From assembly GCF_000620085.1 (NCBI RefSeq), contig NZ_JHVJ01000004.1, forward strand, positions 263,387-327,386: a stretch of 64,000 nucleotides of DNA. The letters run 5' to 3'. The notes beneath the pieces were generated by a model. It was not told where the DNA came from. It did no database searches and worked only from the letters and a program-made list of their open reading frames with translations. Below, piece by piece: positions 34,970 to 43,830 of the stretch. Position 1 is the first letter of the stretch, and every line of letters starts with the position of its first letter. This DNA is from Marinobacterium jannaschii DSM 6295. Lineage in GTDB: Bacteria > Pseudomonadota > Gammaproteobacteria > Pseudomonadales > Balneatricaceae. Made by a program: the position numbers and the translations under genes.

Positions 34970-36007
34970 TTATTTGAACGCAGGCATTACCTGGTCGATA
35001 AACAGCTGCAGAGACTTCTTCTTCTCTTCATGGGAAAGGCTGTTATCAGACCAGAAGCTGTACTCGGTAACGCCCAGCTCCTCATAGCGCTTCAGGCGCT
35101 CAATGACCTGTTCCGGTTTGCCGATCATCAGATTATTGCGCAGTACTTCCGGCGCAAAATCGGCCATCTCATCTAGCTCAGCTTCACTTATTGGCTGGCA
35201 GAAGCCATTTTGAGGTTCCTGGTCGTTGCGGAACCAGCCCTGGAAGTAGGAGTACCAGCGGCGGATGCCGTTAACACCGGTTTTCCAACCATCTTCATCG
35301 TCATGAATATAGGTGTGGCGCAGGCACATCACTTTAGGCCGCGCTTTGTCAGGGTGTTTAGCGCAGGCTGTATGGTGCTTGTCCATCAGGTCGGCCACTT
35401 CCTCATCCGACTTAAACAACGGCGTGATCATCACATTGCAGTTGTTTGTCACCGCCATTTCATGGGATTCCGGAGAACGGGCGGCCTGCCAGATCGGCGG
35501 ATAAGGTTGCTGTATCGGTTTTGGTACTGAGGTTGAGGTTGGGAATTTCCAGCACTCGCCGTCATGGGCATAGTTGCCCTGCCACAATTTCTGCAGGGCG
35601 GGCAGCATCTCGCTGAGATACTTACCGCCATCCGCTGCAGACTCGCCGTTTAGCATGCGGTCGAACTCATATTGATATGCGCCACGGGCTATACCAAATT
35701 CAAGCCGGCCATTGCTCATGATATCGACCAAGGCCGCTTCACTGGCCAGCTTTACCGGGTGCCAGAAAGGTGCCACCACGGTGCCGGTGCCAAGGCGGAT
35801 ATTCTTTGTCAGCGGTGCCAGATAGGCCAGGAAGGAGAAAGGATTCGGACCGATGGTGAATTCCATTGCATGGTGCTCGCCAATCCAGGCAGTTTCAAAA
35901 CCTGCTTCATCCGCGATCTGAACCAGCTCTACCAGTTCGTTCATCAACTCCTGGTGTGGCTTGTCTTCATCATAGCGTTCCATCTGGAGGAATAGAGAGA
36001 ATTTCAT
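34970..36007 (-). CDS. LLM class flavin-dependent monooxygenase (TgnA-like)
   Basis: A 345-residue luciferase-like monooxygenase. TIM-barrel features: GFETAWIGEHHAMEFTIGPN (residues about 36-55), IRLGTGTVVAPFWHPVKLA, GRLEFGIARGAYQYEF. It is separately transcribed from its own promoter with an operator, convergent to nothing else of the pathway but in the same regulon as the flavin reductase operon. In Acinetobacter baylyi, TgnA with TgnB oxygenates and opens the pyridinium ring of trigonelline. I infer the same type of reaction on trigonelline, homarine or a related N-methylpyridinium acid. Family certainty is high; substrate is inference. Confidence 0.88.
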   Translation of the reverse strand: MKFSLFLQMERYDEDKPHQELMNELVELVQIADEAGFETAWIGEHHAMEFTIGPNPFSFLAYLAPLTKNIRLGTGTVVAPFWHPVKLASEAALVDIMSNGRLEFGIARGAYQYEFDRMLNGESAADGGKYLSEMLPALQKLWQGNYAHDGECWKFPTSTSVPKPIQQPYPPIWQAARSPESHEMAVTNNCNVMITPLFKSDEEVADLMDKHHTACAKHPDKARPKVMCLRHTYIHDDEDGWKTGVNGIRRWYSYFQGWFRNDQEPQNGFCQPISEAELDEMADFAPEVLRNNLMIGKPEQVIERLKRYEELGVTEYSFWSDNSLSHEEKKKSLQLFIDQVMPAFK

Positions 36008-36126
36008 GGCGTTGCTTAAACCTCTTTCTTATTTTAGCAGCCGGTTTGATGCTCTGGTCTGGCTATGGCTTAGCGCCGCCGAAACATCAGAACTAACCGG
36101 TCCGGATCTGATTAGTGAATACGCAT

Positions 36127-36156
36127 ATGATGGTATACCATAATACTGGATGTCAA
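36127..36156 (-). promoter_or_regulatory. promoter with embedded operator, monooxygenase gene
   Basis: On the minus strand: perfect minus-35 TTGACA (36151-36156), 18-bp spacer, minus-10 CATCAT (36127-36132). ATGGTATACCAT at 36130-36141 covers the spacer end and minus-10, as at the BCCT and DUF1330 promoters. Here the extension CATAATA is on the opposite strand relative to the gene. Confidence 0.7.
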
Positions 36157-36642
36157 ATTTGATCTGGAACAATTTTTTCAGGAATCTCTGCTGCGCGTTA
36201 CCGACTTGGATCGGCCTGTGGTGTTTGGCCATTGTCGGGGGAGGTCAACCCGGGGGCATGTAACTCAGAGGCATACAGTTCTATGTAATAGCGGTTTTCA
36301 TTGCATAGCCTGTCACCGGTACAGCTATTTCGGTTCAGGGTGTTGAATATGCGGAAAACAATTGGTCAGAGGTAGGGGGGGAGCAGTCGCCAAAACCTGT
36401 CCCGTCAATGCCGGTAAAGGCTAAAGGCCTGTTCGGATTGCGGCTGGTTATGCTACCGGGTCGAGCCTGTCAAATAGGGGCGGACGGTTTGGATGTGCGG
36501 GATCACTCCGGAGGGCAGGCAGTGTATCGCTCGCAGAGTCGGTGGTCCTAAGGAGGAGAGCGTAGCCGCAGCCAGGTGCTTGTCCGGAGCGCTGCTGGCT
36601 CCGGATTGTTTCAGTACTGGCTGCTACAGGCGACGGAAAGGA
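36157..36642. other. 486-base region without a gene
   Basis: Between the monooxygenase promoter and the end of the helicase gene. No open frame with coding character. A small stem TCCGGAGC / GCTCCGGA (36583-36605) lies after the helicase stop and could be its terminator, without T-run. An RNA gene cannot be excluded. Confidence 0.4.
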
Positions 36643-38019
36643 TTAACTGGCTGAAGGTTTCTTCCGCTTCATCATCGGTGCGTTGCCGTCGTCATTTATA
36701 CGTTCGGCAGCGAGTTTACGGCTGTAGCTTTTTTCCTGGCGCTTAGCCGGTTTGTTGTGCTTATCCGGACCCTGAGTTGCGGTTTTAGCGCCGTTTTTGG
36801 CCTTAGGCGTGTATTTCTTTTGCGCGGGCTTTTTCTTCGCAGCCGGTTTCAGACCTTTGAACTTAGCTTCCAGGCCTTCGACAGTGCTGAAACTGATGGT
36901 TTGTTGCAGGAATTTCTCGACCCGCTTGAAGGCATCCCAGTCTTTCGGGCCGACCAGTGACAGGGCTTCACCCTTGGTGCCGGCACGGCCGGTGCGACCG
37001 ATACGGTGTACATATTCTTCTGCCTGTTTGGGCATATCGAAATTGATCACCAGCGAGACCTGTAGCAGGTCCAGGCCGCGGGAGGCAACGTCGGTGGTAA
37101 TCAGCACCTGCTGCTGACCACGGCTGAAGCTGTCCATAATCCGGTTGCGCTCCGCCTGGCTCATATCACCGCTGAGGGCGGCCGCTTTCAGGCCGTCTTC
37201 CCGCAGCAGGCTAGCCAGTCGATCGGTGTCGGCGCGGGTGGCGGTGAAGATAATCGCCTGCTGGAAATCTTCAGTGCTGAGTATTTTGTTCAGCAGTGCC
37301 TGTTTGTGATTCAGCTGATCACAGAGATAAAAGCGCTGTTCGATATCCTGATGTTCGGCATTGGCGGCACCGACGGCGACGCGCTTAGGGGCTTTCAGCA
37401 GTTTAGCAGCCAGGCTGTCTACTTCCGCATGGTCTAACGTGGCGGAGAACATCAGGGTCTGGCGCAGACGGTGGTCTGCAGCGGTATTGATCTGTTCCAG
37501 CTCTTTGGCAAAGCCGAGATCAAGCATACGGTCAGCTTCGTCCATGATCAGCAGCTCAAGGCCGTGCAGTGTCAGCGAGCGCTTTTCCAGGTGGTTAGCG
37601 AGCCGTCCCGGTGTCGCAACGATAACCTCAGGCTCTTTGATCAGCGCCTTGATCTGGTCATTGAAATTTTCGCCACCCAGCACCAGAGCGATATTGATAC
37701 GTGAGCCGCTGGTCAGGGAGCGCAGTTGCTGGAAGACCTGCTTCGCCAGCTCGCGGGTGGGTGCCAGAATCACAGCACGGGGATCGCGTTTGCTCAGGGC
37801 ACGTGACTTCATCAGGCGCTGCATGGTTGGCAGCAGAAACGCCAGGGTCTTACCGGAGCCGGTTTTCGAAGACGCTATCAGGTCGTTACCTGCAAGTGCG
37901 GCCGGAATCGCCCGGGCCTGTATCTCGGTCGGTGTATCGATACCCATATGCTTCAGTGTATTGAGAAGGCGGGGGTCCAGTTTGAAATCGGCAAATTGCT
38001 CAGCGTACTGCGTCAACAT
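36643..38019 (-). CDS. DEAD-box ATP-dependent RNA helicase
   Basis: A 458-residue DEAD-box helicase with all core motifs: Q-motif, SSKTGSGKT (I), PTRELA (Ia), TPGR (Ib), DEAD (II, residues about 160), SAT (III), and HRIGRTGRAG (VI). The C-terminal 75 residues are a basic Lys-rich tail. The general build resembles SrmB/RhlE, which act in ribosome assembly or mRNA decay; I cannot choose between them. Single gene. Not obviously related to its metabolic neighbours. Confidence 0.92.
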   Translation of the reverse strand: MLTQYAEQFADFKLDPRLLNTLKHMGIDTPTEIQARAIPAALAGNDLIASSKTGSGKTLAFLLPTMQRLMKSRALSKRDPRAVILAPTRELAKQVFQQLRSLTSGSRINIALVLGGENFNDQIKALIKEPEVIVATPGRLANHLEKRSLTLHGLELLIMDEADRMLDLGFAKELEQINTAADHRLRQTLMFSATLDHAEVDSLAAKLLKAPKRVAVGAANAEHQDIEQRFYLCDQLNHKQALLNKILSTEDFQQAIIFTATRADTDRLASLLREDGLKAAALSGDMSQAERNRIMDSFSRGQQQVLITTDVASRGLDLLQVSLVINFDMPKQAEEYVHRIGRTGRAGTKGEALSLVGPKDWDAFKRVEKFLQQTISFSTVEGLEAKFKGLKPAAKKKPAQKKYTPKAKNGAKTATQGPDKHNKPAKRQEKSYSRKLAAERINDDGNAPMMKRKKPSAS

Positions 38020-38253
38020 CGTGCTCCGGTTAATACGGCGGTAAATTTCTGAGGCGCTATTATGTCAGCAAATCTCACCGAGATCAGGCTGAAGTGGTGC
38101 TATTGCCGAATATTTAGCATGGAAGGCCCGATGAGAAGGGGATGAGTCAATATGCAGGCCGGATAGTGATTCGAAGCGATAATCCCGATGATGACAGGTG
38201 TCTCTGGCAAGCGAATGTTGTTTCTAGGACAGGGCTAAGTGCAATTACAAACA

Positions 38254-38295
38254 GCAAAAAAGCCCCGCAACATTGCTGTTACGGGGCTTTTTTGC
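38254..38295 (-). terminator. terminator of the fds operon
   Basis: GCAAAAAAGCCCCG / CGGGGCTTTTTTGC, 14-bp perfect stem with a T-run on the minus strand, 13 bases after the fdsD stop. Confidence 0.92.
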
Positions 38296-38307
38296 TTTCA
38301 GCTGATC

Positions 38308-38538
38308 TTAGCCGTACTGTGCTGCCAGTTCATCCACGGCTTTACGCGCCAGCGGTGTCAGCTGGCTGCCGTCGCTGTTAGCGTATGCCACGATTTGCTG
38401 TTTCATGGTACGGGCCCAGAAACGCATCAGGTGGTTGGACACAATCTGCACCGACTCGGCTTCATCGCCGTGGTGCAGGTTGTTATCGGCGATCTGATTC
38501 GCCATGTGAATGAGCTGGTCGAGTTGTGAATGACTCAT
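38308..38538 (-). CDS. fdsD: formate dehydrogenase subunit delta
   Basis: A 76-residue FdsD-type protein (SQLDQLIHMANQIADN then FWARTMKQQIVAYA). In Ralstonia/Rhodobacter-type NAD formate dehydrogenases FdsD is needed for activity, probably for cofactor insertion or stability. The start at 38538 is fixed by its ATGA overlap with the fdhD stop. Last gene of fdsGBA-fdhD-fdsD. Confidence 0.9.
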   Translation of the reverse strand: MSHSQLDQLIHMANQIADNNLHHGDEAESVQIVSNHLMRFWARTMKQQIVAYANSDGSQLTPLARKAVDELAAQYG

Positions 38539-39401
38539 TTCGCGTGTTCTCCGCAATCAGTGTCCCCGGTGCTGTGACCCGGGCTGTAGCTGACATGTCG
38601 TTGTGGTCGGGCAAAGCCGATCAGTTGCAGATTGGCATCCCGTGCCAGTCGCAGGGCAAGGCCTGTAGGGGCAGAGACGGCCACCAGGGTGCCGATACCG
38701 GCGCTGGTAACTTTCTGTACCATCTCGTAGCTGGCGCGGCTGGAGACCAGAGCGAAGCCCCGGCTCCGGTCAGTACCGCTGCTTGCCAGCGCTCCGATCA
38801 GCTTGTCCAGGGCATTGTGCCTGCCCACATCTTCCCGTACCAGCAGGATCTCGCCCTCGGCGGAGCACCATGCCGCACCGTGACAGGCGCCAGTAGCGGC
38901 CTGCAGCGGCTGGTGTTGCTCCAGCTGGTGTACGGCTTGCTGTACCGCCTCATCACTGATGGCGGCCTGACGGCTGACTTCAGTGGCGGGGCGTACGGCT
39001 TGCTGCAGCGATTCGGCGCCGCAGAGTCCGCAGCCGGTGCGACCGGTGAGGTTGCGGCGTTTCTGCTTCAGCTCGGCCTGACGCTGGGCTGAGATGGTCA
39101 ACTGCAGCCCAATGCCATCGGGATGTTCCGTTTCGTCGATCTCATAGAGTTCGGATGGTGACTGGATAATCCCTTCGGTCAGGCTGAAGCCCAGCGCGAA
39201 ATCGGACAGGTTATCCGGTGTACACATCATCACGACATGGGAGATGCCGTTGTAGACCAGTGCGACGGCGACCTCTTCGGCCACCGTATCATCGGCCTGA
39301 CTGACCTCACCATGTTGCCAGCGGCTGACCGTGACATCGCTTTTCGGCTGCATCACGATTACCTCCGGCGTCGACAATTCAGGACAGGGGCAGGCTGTCA
39401 T
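38535..39401 (-). CDS. fdhD: formate dehydrogenase accessory sulfurtransferase FdhD
   Basis: A 288-residue FdhD. It transfers sulfur from IscS to the molybdenum cofactor before insertion into formate dehydrogenase. Visible: TGRTGCGLCG with the Cys pair of the flexible loop (residues about 111-120), DVGRHNALDKLIG and LVSSRASYEMVQK. The first ATG overlaps the fdsA stop (TAATG); a second possible start 16 codons later (MQPKSDVTV) would give a more usual N-terminus. Confidence 0.92.
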   Translation of the reverse strand: MTACPCPELSTPEVIVMQPKSDVTVSRWQHGEVSQADDTVAEEVAVALVYNGISHVVMMCTPDNLSDFALGFSLTEGIIQSPSELYEIDETEHPDGIGLQLTISAQRQAELKQKRRNLTGRTGCGLCGAESLQQAVRPATEVSRQAAISDEAVQQAVHQLEQHQPLQAATGACHGAAWCSAEGEILLVREDVGRHNALDKLIGALASSGTDRSRGFALVSSRASYEMVQKVTSAGIGTLVAVSAPTGLALRLARDANLQLIGFARPQRHVSYSPGHSTGDTDCGEHAK

Positions 39402-42268
39402 TAGTGACCGGCTCCGGCAGGCTGCTGACGGCCCTTCTCCAGAAAATCAAGCTGCTGCTCGGTAAAGGCTTCGAACTGTTTCTGCCATTCGGATGGCTGA
39501 GACACTTTCTCGACCTGCACCGCAGTCACCTTGTATTCCGGGCAGTTGGTCGCCCAGTCGGAGCTGTCAGTGGTAATCACGTTGGCGCCACTTCCCGGAT
39601 GGTGGAAGGTGGTGTACACCACGCCCGGTTGCATCCGTTCGCTGACGACAGCACGCAATACGGTCTGGCCGGAGCGGCTGGTGATACCCAGCCAGTCACC
39701 GTCCTGGATGCCGCGATCTTCGGCGTCAACCGGATGTACTTCCAGTACGTCCTCGTCGTGCCATGCCTGGTTCTCGGTACGGCGGGTCTGAGCCCCGACA
39801 TTGTACTGGGACAGGATTCGACCGGTGGTCAGCAACAGTGGGAAGCGACGGTTGGAGCGTTCTTCGGTGGCCACATATTCGGTGACAGCGAAGTTACCCT
39901 TACCGATCGGGAAGTCCACTTCATGCATGATCGGCGTACCGTCAGGGTGGTCTTCGTTACATGGCCACTGGATGCTGCCCATCTCTTCCAGACGCTCGTA
40001 GCTGACGCCGGTGAAGGTCGGAGTCAGGCTGGCGATCTCATCCATGATTTCAGATGGGTGGCTGTAGTTCATTTCGTAACCCAGGGCATTGGACAGCTCG
40101 ACAGTCACTTCCCAGTCTTCCTTACCGGCCAGAGGCGGCATCACCTTGCGAACGCGGTTGATACGGCGCTCGGCATTGGTGAAGGTACCGTTCTTCTCCA
40201 GGAAGGTAGAGCCCGGAAGCAGCACGTGGGCGAACTTGGCGGTTTCGTTGAGGAAGATATCCTGTACCACCAGACATTCCAGCGCCTTCAGCGCCGCCTC
40301 AACATGCTGGGTGTTCGGATCGGACTGGGCGATATCCTCACCCTGTACGTACATCGCCTTAAAGGTACCGGCAATGGCGGAGTCGAACATGTTCGGGATA
40401 CGCAGGCCCGGCTCGTGATCCAGCTCGACACCCCAGACTTTCTCGAAGCGGCCACGGGCTTCGTCGTCGGCAACATGCTGGTAACCCGGCAGCTCGTGCG
40501 GGAAGGAACCCATATCGCAGGAACCCTGTACGTTGTTCTGACCACGCAGTGGGTTTACGCCGACACCTTCGCGACCGATATTACCGGTAGCCAGTGCCAG
40601 GTTAGCGATACCCATCACCATGGTGGATCCCTGGCTATGCTCAGTTACACCCAGACCGTAGAAGATGGCACCGTTGCCGGCTTCAGCGTAGACGCGAGCA
40701 GCTTGGCGCACATCGGCCGCCGCTACGCCGGTGATATCCTGCATGGCTTCCGGAGAGTTACGCTCTTCACGGATAAACGCCTGCCACTTCTGGAATGCCT
40801 TGTCGTCGCAACGTTCGGCGATGAACTGCTTGTCTTCCAGTCCCTCGGACATGATCACGTGTGCCAGCGAGTTAACCAGCGCCACGTTGGTACCCGGCCG
40901 CAGGGGCAGGTGGATCGCATCTTTCAGGTGCGGTGTTTTCAGCAGGTCGATCTTACGCGGGTCGGCGACGATCAGCTTGGCGCCTTCGCGCAGGCGGCGA
41001 CGCATCATGGAGCCGAATACCGGATGGGCGTCGGTCGGGTTAGCACCGATGACCAGCATGGCATCGGCATACTTAACCGAATCGAAGGTCTGGGTACCGG
41101 CGGATTCACCCAGGGTGGTCTTCAGGCCATAGCCGGTCGGGCTGTGGCAGACACGGGCGCAGGTATCGGTGTTGTTGTTACCGAAACCGGCACGGATCAG
41201 TTTCTGAACCAGATAGGTCTCTTCGTTGGTACAACGGGAGGAGGTGATACCCCCGATGCTCTCGCGACCGTACTTAGCCTGGACCTCTTTCAGGCGGGTC
41301 GCGGCGAAGGAGATCGCTTCTTCCCAGCTGACTTTACGCCAAGGCTGATCGATGGAGTCACGAATCATCGGCTCCTTGATACGGTCCTTATGGGTGGCAT
41401 AGCCGAAGGCAAAGCGACCTTTGACACAGGAGTGACCCTGGTTCGCCTCACCGCCCTTGTAAGGCACCATGCGCACAACCTGGTCGCCCTTCATATCAGC
41501 TTTGAAGGAGCAGCCAACACCACAGTAGGCACAAGTGGTCACAACACTGTGCTCTGGCTGGCCCATATCGATCACGTTGTTCTCGATCAGTGTCGAGGTC
41601 GGGCAGGCCTGAACACAGGCACCACAGGAGACACAGTCGGAATCGAGGAAGTCTTCATCCTGGCCGGCAGCGATCTTGGAATCGAAACCACGGCCATCGA
41701 CGGTCAGTGCGAAGGTACCCTGTACCTCTTCACAGGCACGGACACAGCGGGAGCAGACGATACATTTGCTCGGATCGAAGGTGAAGTACGGGTTGGACTT
41801 GTCCTTTTCCGCTTCCAGGTGGTTGTTACCCTCGAAGCCGTAACGGACTTCGCGCAGGCCAACCGCACCGGCCATATCCTGCAGCTCGCAGTCACCGTTG
41901 GATGGACAGGTCAGGCAGTCCAGCGGGTGGTCGGAGATGTACAGCTCCATGATGTTGCGGCGCAGCTTGCCCAGCTTTTCATTCTGGGTGGTTACCTTCA
42001 TACCCTGCTCGGCAGGGGTGGTGCAGGACGCTGGCAGGCCGCGACGGCCATCGATCTGTACCGCACAGAGACGGCAGGAACCGAAAGCGTCCAGGTTATC
42101 GGTGGCGCACAGCTTAGGGATATTGATATCAGCCAAGGCTGCGGCGCGCATCACGGACGTGCCTTCAGGTACGCTGATCTCGACGCCGTCGATCTCCAGC
42201 GTTACCTGCTTTTCAGACAGGCTGGCCGGTGTACCGTAATCTTTATTAGGGTCAAAGTACTGAAGCAT
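39401..42268 (-). CDS. fdsA: NAD-dependent formate dehydrogenase subunit alpha
   Basis: A 955-residue molybdenum/tungsten enzyme. In order: a 2Fe-2S domain (CRLCAV near residue 65), a His-Cys 4Fe-4S region, two ferredoxin clusters (CIVCSRCVRACEE and CVSCGACVQACPT), a 4Fe-4S site before the catalytic domain (CAYCGVGCSFK), and the active-site segment RVCHSPTGYG with Cys, not selenocysteine. It oxidises formate to CO2; electrons go through FdsB to NAD. Cytoplasmic, no Tat signal. Co-transcribed with fdsG, fdsB, fdhD and fdsD. The unusually long open frame on the opposite strand is a codon-bias shadow. Confidence 0.95.
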   Translation of the reverse strand: MLQYFDPNKDYGTPASLSEKQVTLEIDGVEISVPEGTSVMRAAALADINIPKLCATDNLDAFGSCRLCAVQIDGRRGLPASCTTPAEQGMKVTTQNEKLGKLRRNIMELYISDHPLDCLTCPSNGDCELQDMAGAVGLREVRYGFEGNNHLEAEKDKSNPYFTFDPSKCIVCSRCVRACEEVQGTFALTVDGRGFDSKIAAGQDEDFLDSDCVSCGACVQACPTSTLIENNVIDMGQPEHSVVTTCAYCGVGCSFKADMKGDQVVRMVPYKGGEANQGHSCVKGRFAFGYATHKDRIKEPMIRDSIDQPWRKVSWEEAISFAATRLKEVQAKYGRESIGGITSSRCTNEETYLVQKLIRAGFGNNNTDTCARVCHSPTGYGLKTTLGESAGTQTFDSVKYADAMLVIGANPTDAHPVFGSMMRRRLREGAKLIVADPRKIDLLKTPHLKDAIHLPLRPGTNVALVNSLAHVIMSEGLEDKQFIAERCDDKAFQKWQAFIREERNSPEAMQDITGVAAADVRQAARVYAEAGNGAIFYGLGVTEHSQGSTMVMGIANLALATGNIGREGVGVNPLRGQNNVQGSCDMGSFPHELPGYQHVADDEARGRFEKVWGVELDHEPGLRIPNMFDSAIAGTFKAMYVQGEDIAQSDPNTQHVEAALKALECLVVQDIFLNETAKFAHVLLPGSTFLEKNGTFTNAERRINRVRKVMPPLAGKEDWEVTVELSNALGYEMNYSHPSEIMDEIASLTPTFTGVSYERLEEMGSIQWPCNEDHPDGTPIMHEVDFPIGKGNFAVTEYVATEERSNRRFPLLLTTGRILSQYNVGAQTRRTENQAWHDEDVLEVHPVDAEDRGIQDGDWLGITSRSGQTVLRAVVSERMQPGVVYTTFHHPGSGANVITTDSSDWATNCPEYKVTAVQVEKVSQPSEWQKQFEAFTEQQLDFLEKGRQQPAGAGH

Positions 42269-42270
42269 GA

Positions 42271-43830
42271 TTATTCACCCCGTGCCTGTTGGTTTGCTTT
42301 GGAGATATCTTCCGGAAAGTACTTGATCGCGCTCTGTACCGGAAACGGTGTCATGCCGCCCATGGCACAGAGGGAGCCGTCGATCATGGTTTCGCAGAGA
42401 TCTTCCAGCAGTTCCAGGTTGGCTTCGACATTGTTGCCAGCGCGGATCTTATCGATTACCTCGACGCCACGGGTGGAGCCGATACGGCAAGGTGTACATT
42501 TACCGCAGGACTCAGCAACACAGAACTCCATGGAGAAGCGCGCCTGCTCGGTCATATCTACAGTATCGTCGAAAACCACCACGCCGCCGTGACCCAGTAC
42601 CGCGCCGACTTTGGAGAATTCTTCATAGTCCAGCGGGGTATCCCACTGACTTTCCGGCAGGTAGGCACCCAGCGGGCCGCCGACCTGGATCGCACGCATC
42701 GGACGACCGCTGGCGCTGCCGCCACCGAAATCTTCAATCAGTTCGCGCAGGGTCAGGCCGAACGCCAACTCGACCAGGCCACCATATTTCAGGTTGCCCG
42801 CCAGCTGGAACGGCAGGGTACCGCGGGAGCGACCCATGCCGTAGTCAGCGTAAGCCTGACCGCCTTCGGCCATGATAAATGGCACGGCTGCCAGCGACAG
42901 GACGTTGTTGACGACGGTTGGCTTGCCGAACAGGCCTTCGATCGCTGGCAGGGGTGGCTTAAAGCGTACCAGGCCGCGTTTGCCTTCGAGGGACTCCAGC
43001 AGGGAGGTCTCTTCACCGCAGATATAGGCCGCCGCACCGAGGCGAACCTCAAGGTGGAAGGTCTTGCCGCTGCCGAGGATATTCTCGCCCAGGTAGCCAG
43101 CGTCATTGGCGTTGGCGATCGCTTCGTTCATGATCTGGTGAGCGACCGGGTATTCCGAGCGCAGGTAGATGTAACCCTGATCGGCACCCACCGCGAGACC
43201 GGCGATGGTCATACCTTCGACCAGCATCAGCGGGTCAGCTTCCATCACCATACGGTCGGCGAAGGTACCGGAATCACCCTCGTCGGCATTGCAGACGATA
43301 TATTTCTGCGGACCGGCGCAATCGTGCACGGTCTGCCACTTGATTCCGGTCGGGAAGGCCGCACCACCACGACCACGCAGGCCGGAGGCTTTGACTTCGT
43401 CGACGATCTGCTGACCGCTCACGGCCAGGCTCTTCTCCAGGCCCTTGAAGCCATCGTGAGCCTTATAGTCCTCGATGGAAACAGGATCGGTGATACCGGC
43501 ACGGGCGAAGGTCAGACGCTGCTGCTTCGCCAGGTAAGGAATCTCTTCCGGGTTACCCAGTGAGAGGGCGTGGCCGTCGCTGCCATCCAGCAGGCCGGCC
43601 TCGAACAGGGACGCGACATCGCGGGCTTCAACCGGACCGTAAGCAACACGACCGGCGGCGGTTTCTACCTCAACCATCGGTTCGAGCCAGAACAGGCCAC
43701 GGGAGCCGTTACGCACCAGCTCGATCTCGGCGCCGCGAGCCGCGGCTTCGTCCTGGATTTTCTGTGCGACTTTCTCGCCGCCCAGCGCCAGGGTTGTGGT
43801 ATCGCGCGGGACAAAAATCTTAACCGCCAT
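42271..43830 (-). CDS. fdsB: NAD-dependent formate dehydrogenase subunit beta (NuoF-like)
   Basis: A 519-residue diaphorase subunit: N-terminal thioredoxin-like 2Fe-2S-type domain without clear cluster Cys, then NADH-binding GLRGRGGAAFPTGIKW, FMN-binding NADEGDSGTFADR, CGEETSLLESLEGKRG, and the 4Fe-4S motif ESCGKCTPCRIGSTR near the C-terminus. It receives electrons from FdsA and reduces NAD. The ATG overlaps the fdsG stop (TAATG), and fdsA follows after two bases. Confidence 0.95.
   Translation of the reverse strand: MAVKIFVPRDTTTLALGGEKVAQKIQDEAAARGAEIELVRNGSRGLFWLEPMVEVETAAGRVAYGPVEARDVASLFEAGLLDGSDGHALSLGNPEEIPYLAKQQRLTFARAGITDPVSIEDYKAHDGFKGLEKSLAVSGQQIVDEVKASGLRGRGGAAFPTGIKWQTVHDCAGPQKYIVCNADEGDSGTFADRMVMEADPLMLVEGMTIAGLAVGADQGYIYLRSEYPVAHQIMNEAIANANDAGYLGENILGSGKTFHLEVRLGAAAYICGEETSLLESLEGKRGLVRFKPPLPAIEGLFGKPTVVNNVLSLAAVPFIMAEGGQAYADYGMGRSRGTLPFQLAGNLKYGGLVELAFGLTLRELIEDFGGGSASGRPMRAIQVGGPLGAYLPESQWDTPLDYEEFSKVGAVLGHGGVVVFDDTVDMTEQARFSMEFCVAESCGKCTPCRIGSTRGVEVIDKIRAGNNVEANLELLEDLCETMIDGSLCAMGGMTPFPVQSAIKYFPEDISKANQQARGE

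Noticed and set aside
27003-36007. Rut-type pyrimidine degradation cluster
   Set aside because: LLM monooxygenase, flavin reductase and alpha/beta hydrolase also occur in Rut, but there is no RutB amidohydrolase, RutC or RutG, while two aldehyde dehydrogenases and a betaine carrier are present.
36029-36232. 67-codon open frame on the minus strand over the monooxygenase promoter
   Set aside because: It covers the promoter and operator, has no ribosome binding site and no coding character.
41120-41165. Selenocysteine codon in formate dehydrogenase alpha
   Set aside because: The active-site codon encodes Cys (RVCHSPTGYG), with no in-frame TGA.
39404-42592. Open frame of 1062 codons on the plus strand, opposite fdsA
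   Set aside because: It mirrors the codon structure of fdsA and the end of fdsB; the minus-strand product has all metal-cluster motifs, the plus-strand one resembles nothing and is rich in Gly/His/Gln as antisense frames are.
42289-43563. Open frame of 424 codons on the plus strand, opposite fdsB
   Set aside because: Antisense shadow of fdsB for the same reasons; no ribosome binding site.
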